From assembly GCA_910586955.1 (NCBI GenBank), contig CAJUMM010000001.1:40720-104719 (forward strand): DNA of 64,000 nt, in the 5' to 3' direction. The position numbers were made by a program, and so were the translations under genes. The stretch is from an uncultured Lachnospiraceae bacterium (GTDB lineage Bacteria > Bacillota > Clostridia > Lachnospirales > Lachnospiraceae). This document shows positions 61,101 through 64,000 of this stretch, piece by piece. The notes beneath the pieces are model-generated. The model did not search any database and was not told the origin of the DNA. It was given only the letters and a program-made list of their open reading frames with translations. Numbering within the stretch: position 1 is the first letter of the stretch; the number at the start of each line of letters is the position of its first letter.

Positions 61101-63948
61101 TGACGAGGCGGGAAACCTCATAAGCGCCCTCTCCCCCATGGGGACAGAGAAAAGCTTCCGCTACGACGCCCTGGATCGTCTGAGCCGGGCCAGCGCCCCG
61201 GGATTACCGGAGATCTCCTATGACTATGACGAGGCCGGCAATCTGGCAGCCGTCACGGAGACGGGAAAGGAAAGCCGTACCACCCGGTATACCTATGATC
61301 CCAACGGAAACCTTCTTACAGAAGCCGATCCCCTGGATCAGACGAAGACCTACGCTTACGACAGCCGGAACCGTCTCATTGAGACCGTCAGCGCCGGAGG
61401 ACGCAGGGAGCAGTATGCCTACGACGGCGACAGCCGCATGACGGGGATCACGGACTCCCTGGGGAAGGAGACCCGCCTGGCCTATGACGGCAACGACAAC
61501 CTCATAAGCATTTCCGACGGGGAGGGCCGGACCGTCACCTATACCTATGACCAGGCGGATCAGCTGATCCAAGCCGCAGAGGAAGGGGCTGTCACCACTT
61601 ATACCTATGATTCGGCAGGGAATGTAAGCACCATCACCGACGGAGAGGGCCATACCGTGAGCTACGGCTACGACTTGGCCGGACGCCTTACCAGCCGCAC
61701 CAATCCCCTGGGGGAGACCCAGCGCTACGCCTATGATTTGAACGACTGTCTGGAAGCCTTTACCCAGGGAGACGGAAACGCCATTACCTACGATTATGAC
61801 GAGCTGAACCGGCTTGCCGCCGTGGATTACAGCGGGAAGGAGGAGGCCTCCCAGGTGCTCTATGCCTACGATCCGGAGGGACGGAGGATTTCCATGGAGG
61901 ACGTGACGGGAACCAGCACCTATACTTATGACCAGGCAGGCCGGGTGGAAAGCGTTACGGACGGAAGGGGAAACAGGGTTTCCTACGAGTACGATGATTT
62001 CGGAAACCTTTCCGCCCTCATCTACCCGGACGGGAGCCGGGTGTCCTACGCTTACGACCTCCTGGATCGCCTCACGGAGGTTACAGACCGTCAGGGAGAG
62101 GTTACTTCCTACGCCTACGACCCCGACGGCCTTCTTCTCGAGGTAAAGCGTCCCAACGGGACCAAGACCGTCCTTACCTATGACGGGGCCGGACGGGCCG
62201 AGACCATCCAAAATCTGGACAAGGGAGGAAAGGAGCTGTCCTTCTACCGCTACGCCTATGACGGCTCCGGCTTCGTTACCAGGGAGGAGGTGCGGCAGAA
62301 GAAGGAGGGGAAGAGGGAGGAGTTCGTCAATACCTATGCCTACGACGCCAGGGGCCAGCTTGCCTCCGCGTTCACCGAGAAGGAGGGCAAGAGCAGCGAG
62401 ATCCGTTACGCCTACGATCAGGCGGGGAACCGGATCTCCGTGGAGAAGAATGAGGACACGGTCCGGGCATATCTGGAGGAGTACGCCTACGACGGAGCGG
62501 GCCGCCTAAAGAGCCGGAGGGTGACGGGAAACCGGGAGAACCCTTCCCGGAACGGAACCACCTCCTACGCTTATGATAAGAACGGAAATCTCATCCGGGA
62601 GATAGGGCCGGATGAGCGGATCACCGAGTATGCCTATGACGCAGAGAACCGCCTGAAAGCGGTTATGGAGGGGGATAGGCTCCTGATGGCCGCCCTCTAC
62701 GACGGGGACGGGAACCGGGTATTCCGGATGGAGTACGAGGGAACCAGCGGAGGCGGCGTCTGGAGCGGCACAGCCAGGGAGGAAACCGTCTCTTCCATAA
62801 CGAAGAAGACCAAGGGGGAGGCAGGCAGCAGCGGATCGCCCTTGATTCCCCATGCCTGGGAGGCCCGGGAGGAATGGGAGGAAGTGACGGAGACCCGGAA
62901 CAACATCTTCTGGTACGGCTTTGGCCAGGGCCTTATCCAGGGCCTGACTTCGGTACCCGGGTATCTAAGCCGGTGGCTCCACGAGCACTGGGAGTATATC
63001 CTTAAGAGAACCCGGCTTCACAGGACCAGCGAGATCCACACCTTTGCGGAGAAGGGGGACGAGGCCAGGAAGCCTAGGGAGGGGGATTCCTGGACCTCCC
63101 TCCTCTATGATGAGATCTTCATTCCCTACCAGGTGGGAGAGGAGGCCCGGGAGAACTACGTGCAGACCAGCTACGTGAACGATGTGAACCGGGCTTATGC
63201 GGAGACCCTGGCGGAATACCGGATAAGGGGGGAGGCGGCCGTTTCCCCTCCGGGGGTGGGAGCTTCCGAAGGGAGCGTCTACGAGTACGGCCTCCAGCGG
63301 CTGGGCTACCGGGATACGGGGAGCGGTGACCTGTTTACTTACCTGTACGACGGAAGGGGAAGCGTGTCAAACGTAACTTCCCAGTCCGGGGGATCCGTGA
63401 TAAGCTATTATTATGATGCTTATGGGACGGCCTCCGCCTATAGCAGCACGGGAAGCAGAAGCCCGTCTTCCGCCCTGGGGAATCCCTATGACTACAACGG
63501 GGAGTTTACGGATCCCGTCACCGGGTTCCAGTACCTGAGAAGCCGCTACTACAACAGCCGCACAGGGAATTTCCTGACGGAGGACAGCTACGGCGGAAGC
63601 ATCCTGGAGCCCTTAAGCCAGAACCGCTACGCCTACACGGGAAACAATCCGGTGAACCTGACGGACCCCAGCGGCCACGCCTGGATCAGCGGAACGGCGG
63701 CGAAGATAGCGGCGGCGGGAAAGAAAGCCGCAGCCAAGCCCAGCGCCTCCAAGTCCGCAGTGAAATCCGGGGCGGCGTCTGCCATCAAGAGCGCCGCAAA
63801 GAAGGCAGTGACAACCACGAAGAACACCGTCTCCTCCAGCAGCCAGACCAGCAAGGGAACCTCCAAGCAGAACGTAAACGGAGGGGTGAAGACTGCGGGG
63901 ACGAAGATCCTGAACGCAGGCCTGTCCTCGATAAAGAGCGGCGGGTGA
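55159..63948 (+). CDS. Giant secreted RHS/YD-repeat protein with LysM-like and DNRLRE-like domains
   Basis: A 2,929-residue protein. It has a signal peptide (about residues 1-31), a Glu/Pro-rich stretch to about residue 135, a DNRLRE-like beta domain (about 450-580), a LysM-like segment (VTRYDTLPKIADYYGIPLGQ near 707), a DUF6531-like entry domain (FEPVNLNTGNFYLEQEDSS near 785) and then many YD repeats to about 2520. A unique stretch with a short hydrophobic part follows (2520-2715). The RHS core (LYDGRGSVSNVT, GFQYLRSRYYNSRTG, RYAYTGNNPVNLTDPSG) ends near 2843. The last 86 residues are only Lys/Ala/Ser-rich, with no recognised toxin domain. RHS proteins build a shell that encloses a C-terminal effector. 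GAGGGAGG precedes the ATG. Confidence 0.93.
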   Translation: MKIGTMRKIKRAAAGILAAVLFVSSELPAYGALVLQEDTVKAEEEKEREVFDYPEAEVYEGETEPSGSEESRPEVPEQEEGEKPEEKEEEEKKPEEPEKSGEAEPEKEPEEPEQAPEASKEEIPLLAPDLAGEEFPYAEEGEEPVEVGRYYKTYRNPDGSYRTVCTSSPNLYEDEEGEVRPIDNTLVFLEEEEQTPMVLAAAEEALEGEPPGEHYPAPDEDSGGVYVNRANSMRVELPAVMDPEKGRGLTIEEEGFCLTLVPAEGDYSHGVAEENAVRYNQVFEQIDVQYTVQDTGVKEDIILLAPTERNSFSYLLKKDGFIAREENGLIFIIPEGREEPAAVMSAPVMSDAAGVESQELHLRLSEEEDAYRITAEANKDWLADPARVYPVKIDPHTIVLKNELTLITVGSNYPLGTYNAISPVYAGYESSRGMGKCRLYVISDFLYQGIGTENEGSVTILSASMHLYQKSKQGNGRLACYAVDQAYQFCGAGSWNALVNLKRHPAGANSVVSSKVGWQTFDITDAVNGWHQNLYGSHGLVLIATDENQGVGGFASECDGNTGLRSYYEINWKYKDEIDPDYPLNDTTVILRPIVKTDIQGKLNLLGVFADGVATPDSQVVYALSEDEGTYSGAARAKSRTDYPNSAGFEKAFPQGSTRYRQGVSNWQTVVPFTALEANKVYRLEASAVKGGKAGKTVYSEEFLKYKVTRYDTLPKIADYYGIPLGQLMYDNRVQDMLLVEGNTLLIRNPARNKDKPYQPPALTDADKAAIDAQLMGRGLHCEFGFEPVNLNTGNFYLEQEDSSIPDYGEALSITRSYNSRGAEVAGAFGRGFSFAYDEQLTRKDEDTLLYRRGDGSILEFTRQEDGSYISPAGYGMVLRLVPDGKGEITNPVTEEQAEEEAKGETSFGTYPRYRYELEEEAQGGGRILRSFNASGLLTGIRDEKGNRITLGYGSNGLLASITSASGLTYRFQWEKGHICAVTRPDGKKLTYGYNQENELISYTDALGITLRYEYDENHRMTAWYDGNGDRMAENEYDEEGRVTKQRDGNGGLSSFSYQEGQTTTIDALGQKTVYRYDDQYRTKEIRYPDGTSEEYAYTEGNQIASYRDRMGHTTTYAYDDRGNLTAETRFDGAVRSFTYDGENRLLSRTDYGGGKTSYEYDGKGNLIKTVRPEGSSLAYSYNGKNQLTGIRDPEGNNLTLSYTGVNLTGIRDPEGNRSAFTYDAFGNLLSVKDPEGNTSRREYDGEGRKIRETDALGGSTSYAYDKGGNVLSVTDSMGNVTSFTYDANGNVLSVADPEGNLYTYAYDALNRCTAETLPDGTRIRKEYDTEGNCILETDGEDNAYTYRYDPLGNLLEEKDPQGRTSVYTYDYRNNRLETRTDALGGMLRLEYDVQGNPLCFTMENGSAVNYAYDGLGRLIREENEASGLTTEYAYDKNGNLTDRRDSQGRNWSYVYDRAGNLTEQILPNGGRMAYEYDACGRVTKETDALGHGTAYAYDACGRVLSRTDAQGNTTSYAYDANGNEISRTDALGHTTRTLYDGLNRAVGYVDGRNFRTSAAYDGAGNLTALTDALKGTTAYDYDGRGLAVRITDALGNVYRNTFDASGSRIRIEAPDGTWIRYAYDDLGRQIRSTDSEGLVKSYAYDGSGNLTEVSDNEGHSTRYAYDPAGNLLSVTDALGNVTSYTYDAYGQVLSVTDPAGSTSRYTYDLMGNVESYTDGAGFTTFYTYDKGNRCIGASDGLHGTQAYAYDALGNLKSDTNPLGETNTYQYDALGRITEILEAGGLRTQYAYDASGNLTEETDPKGGKTGYEYDALDRLISITEPDGSREDYLYDALGNLVKYQDALGNITAYSYDSVSQMTELVLPEGGAWHYAYDGHGKIVKETDPLGRETAYAYSRSGELIKRTLADGAEYRYHYDLLGRITALEAPEGRSLSWEYSEAGDLLRETDAKGNSISYTYDKLHRLLSVTNPQGRKTSYAYDEAGNLISALSPMGTEKSFRYDALDRLSRASAPGLPEISYDYDEAGNLAAVTETGKESRTTRYTYDPNGNLLTEADPLDQTKTYAYDSRNRLIETVSAGGRREQYAYDGDSRMTGITDSLGKETRLAYDGNDNLISISDGEGRTVTYTYDQADQLIQAAEEGAVTTYTYDSAGNVSTITDGEGHTVSYGYDLAGRLTSRTNPLGETQRYAYDLNDCLEAFTQGDGNAITYDYDELNRLAAVDYSGKEEASQVLYAYDPEGRRISMEDVTGTSTYTYDQAGRVESVTDGRGNRVSYEYDDFGNLSALIYPDGSRVSYAYDLLDRLTEVTDRQGEVTSYAYDPDGLLLEVKRPNGTKTVLTYDGAGRAETIQNLDKGGKELSFYRYAYDGSGFVTREEVRQKKEGKREEFVNTYAYDARGQLASAFTEKEGKSSEIRYAYDQAGNRISVEKNEDTVRAYLEEYAYDGAGRLKSRRVTGNRENPSRNGTTSYAYDKNGNLIREIGPDERITEYAYDAENRLKAVMEGDRLLMAALYDGDGNRVFRMEYEGTSGGGVWSGTAREETVSSITKKTKGEAGSSGSPLIPHAWEAREEWEEVTETRNNIFWYGFGQGLIQGLTSVPGYLSRWLHEHWEYILKRTRLHRTSEIHTFAEKGDEARKPREGDSWTSLLYDEIFIPYQVGEEARENYVQTSYVNDVNRAYAETLAEYRIRGEAAVSPPGVGASEGSVYEYGLQRLGYRDTGSGDLFTYLYDGRGSVSNVTSQSGGSVISYYYDAYGTASAYSSTGSRSPSSALGNPYDYNGEFTDPVTGFQYLRSRYYNSRTGNFLTEDSYGGSILEPLSQNRYAYTGNNPVNLTDPSGHAWISGTAAKIAAAGKKAAAKPSASKSAVKSGAASAIKSAAKKAVTTTKNTVSSSSQTSKGTSKQNVNGGVKTAGTKILNAGLSSIKSGG

Positions 63949-64000
63949 AGTATAGTCAATAGAGGAGACACGATTTTAAGAAATATTTTATTGAGGACAG
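63949..64000 (+). other. Window end after the RHS gene
   Basis: Fifty-two bases remain. A ribosome-site-like AGAGGAG lies at about 63961, but no ATG follows at the proper distance. An immunity gene or orphan C-terminal cassette would be expected around here; the window is too short to tell. Confidence 0.4.

Noticed and set aside
56965..62211. Several long minus-strand open frames within the RHS gene
   Set aside because: They arise from repeated YD codons read backward; the forward frame is continuous and has full RHS architecture.
58000..62700. Dense short repeats that might suggest a CRISPR or satellite array
   Set aside because: The repeats are degenerate, keep the reading frame and encode YD units; there are no identical repeats with spacers.

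Overview
The window looks like a chromosomal segment of a low-GC Gram-positive anaerobe of the class Clostridia, most likely Lachnospiraceae. This is inferred from the strong AGGAGG-type ribosome binding sites, sigma-A promoters, the DUF1385-prmC-prfA gene order, a type III glutamine synthetase, several PRD/PTS sugar systems and a giant wall-type RHS/YD protein. No rRNA, tRNA, CRISPR array, transposase or integrase was found.

Layout. 1-4.3 kb: sulfotransferase, ribosomal protein L31 (rpmE), DUF1385 membrane protein, prmC and prfA. 4.3-20.4 kb: a surface-polysaccharide decoration locus. It holds four multi-spanning GT-C type glycosyltransferase candidates, three GT2 enzymes, an acyltransferase-3, an MBOAT O-acyltransferase with a DltD/AlgX-like SGNH partner, a second SGNH hydrolase, and a DegT aminotransferase plus FdtA/QdtA-like cupin pair for a 3-amino-3,6-dideoxy sugar. 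Two of the GT-C proteins are clear paralogues and lie on the opposite strand. 20.6-28.2 kb: glmM, a sugar-phosphate nucleotidyltransferase, an ABC exporter, a DUF2156 protein, hisC, a small-multidrug-export family protein and a diacylglycerol-kinase-like lipid kinase.

28.2-32.7 kb: a complete beta-glucoside system (EIIBCA, phospho-beta-glucosidase, LicT-type antiterminator). Its leader carries a promoter, a ribonucleic antiterminator (RAT) and an overlapping terminator. 32.7-41.3 kb: fructose-bisphosphate aldolase, then a LacI regulator divergent from an HbpS-like protein, an aldo/keto reductase, an RpiB-type isomerase and a LivJHMGF-type ABC importer. The LivJ-like binding protein gene is broken by an out-of-frame internal deletion. 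41.3-48.3 kb: a cellobiose-type PTS (separate EIIB, EIIC, EIIA) with two GH1 enzymes, divergent from a LicR-type PRD activator. One GH1 has Gln where the acid/base Glu should be, as in plant myrosinases.

48.4-50.2 kb: an AT-richer AlbA_2/Schlafen-type gene that looks acquired. 50.3-52.4 kb: type III glutamine synthetase. 52.5-64 kb: an ECF sigma factor, a DUF4367 candidate anti-sigma factor, a small secreted protein, a membrane protein and a 2,929-residue secreted RHS/YD protein with LysM and DNRLRE-like domains. Two near-identical promoter-like elements precede the genes downstream of the sigma/anti-sigma pair, which suggests a self-contained ECF-controlled RHS export locus. This is the best candidate for an undescribed system here. 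The Gln-type GH1 in a PTS operon and the paired inverted GT-C paralogues are the next most interesting.
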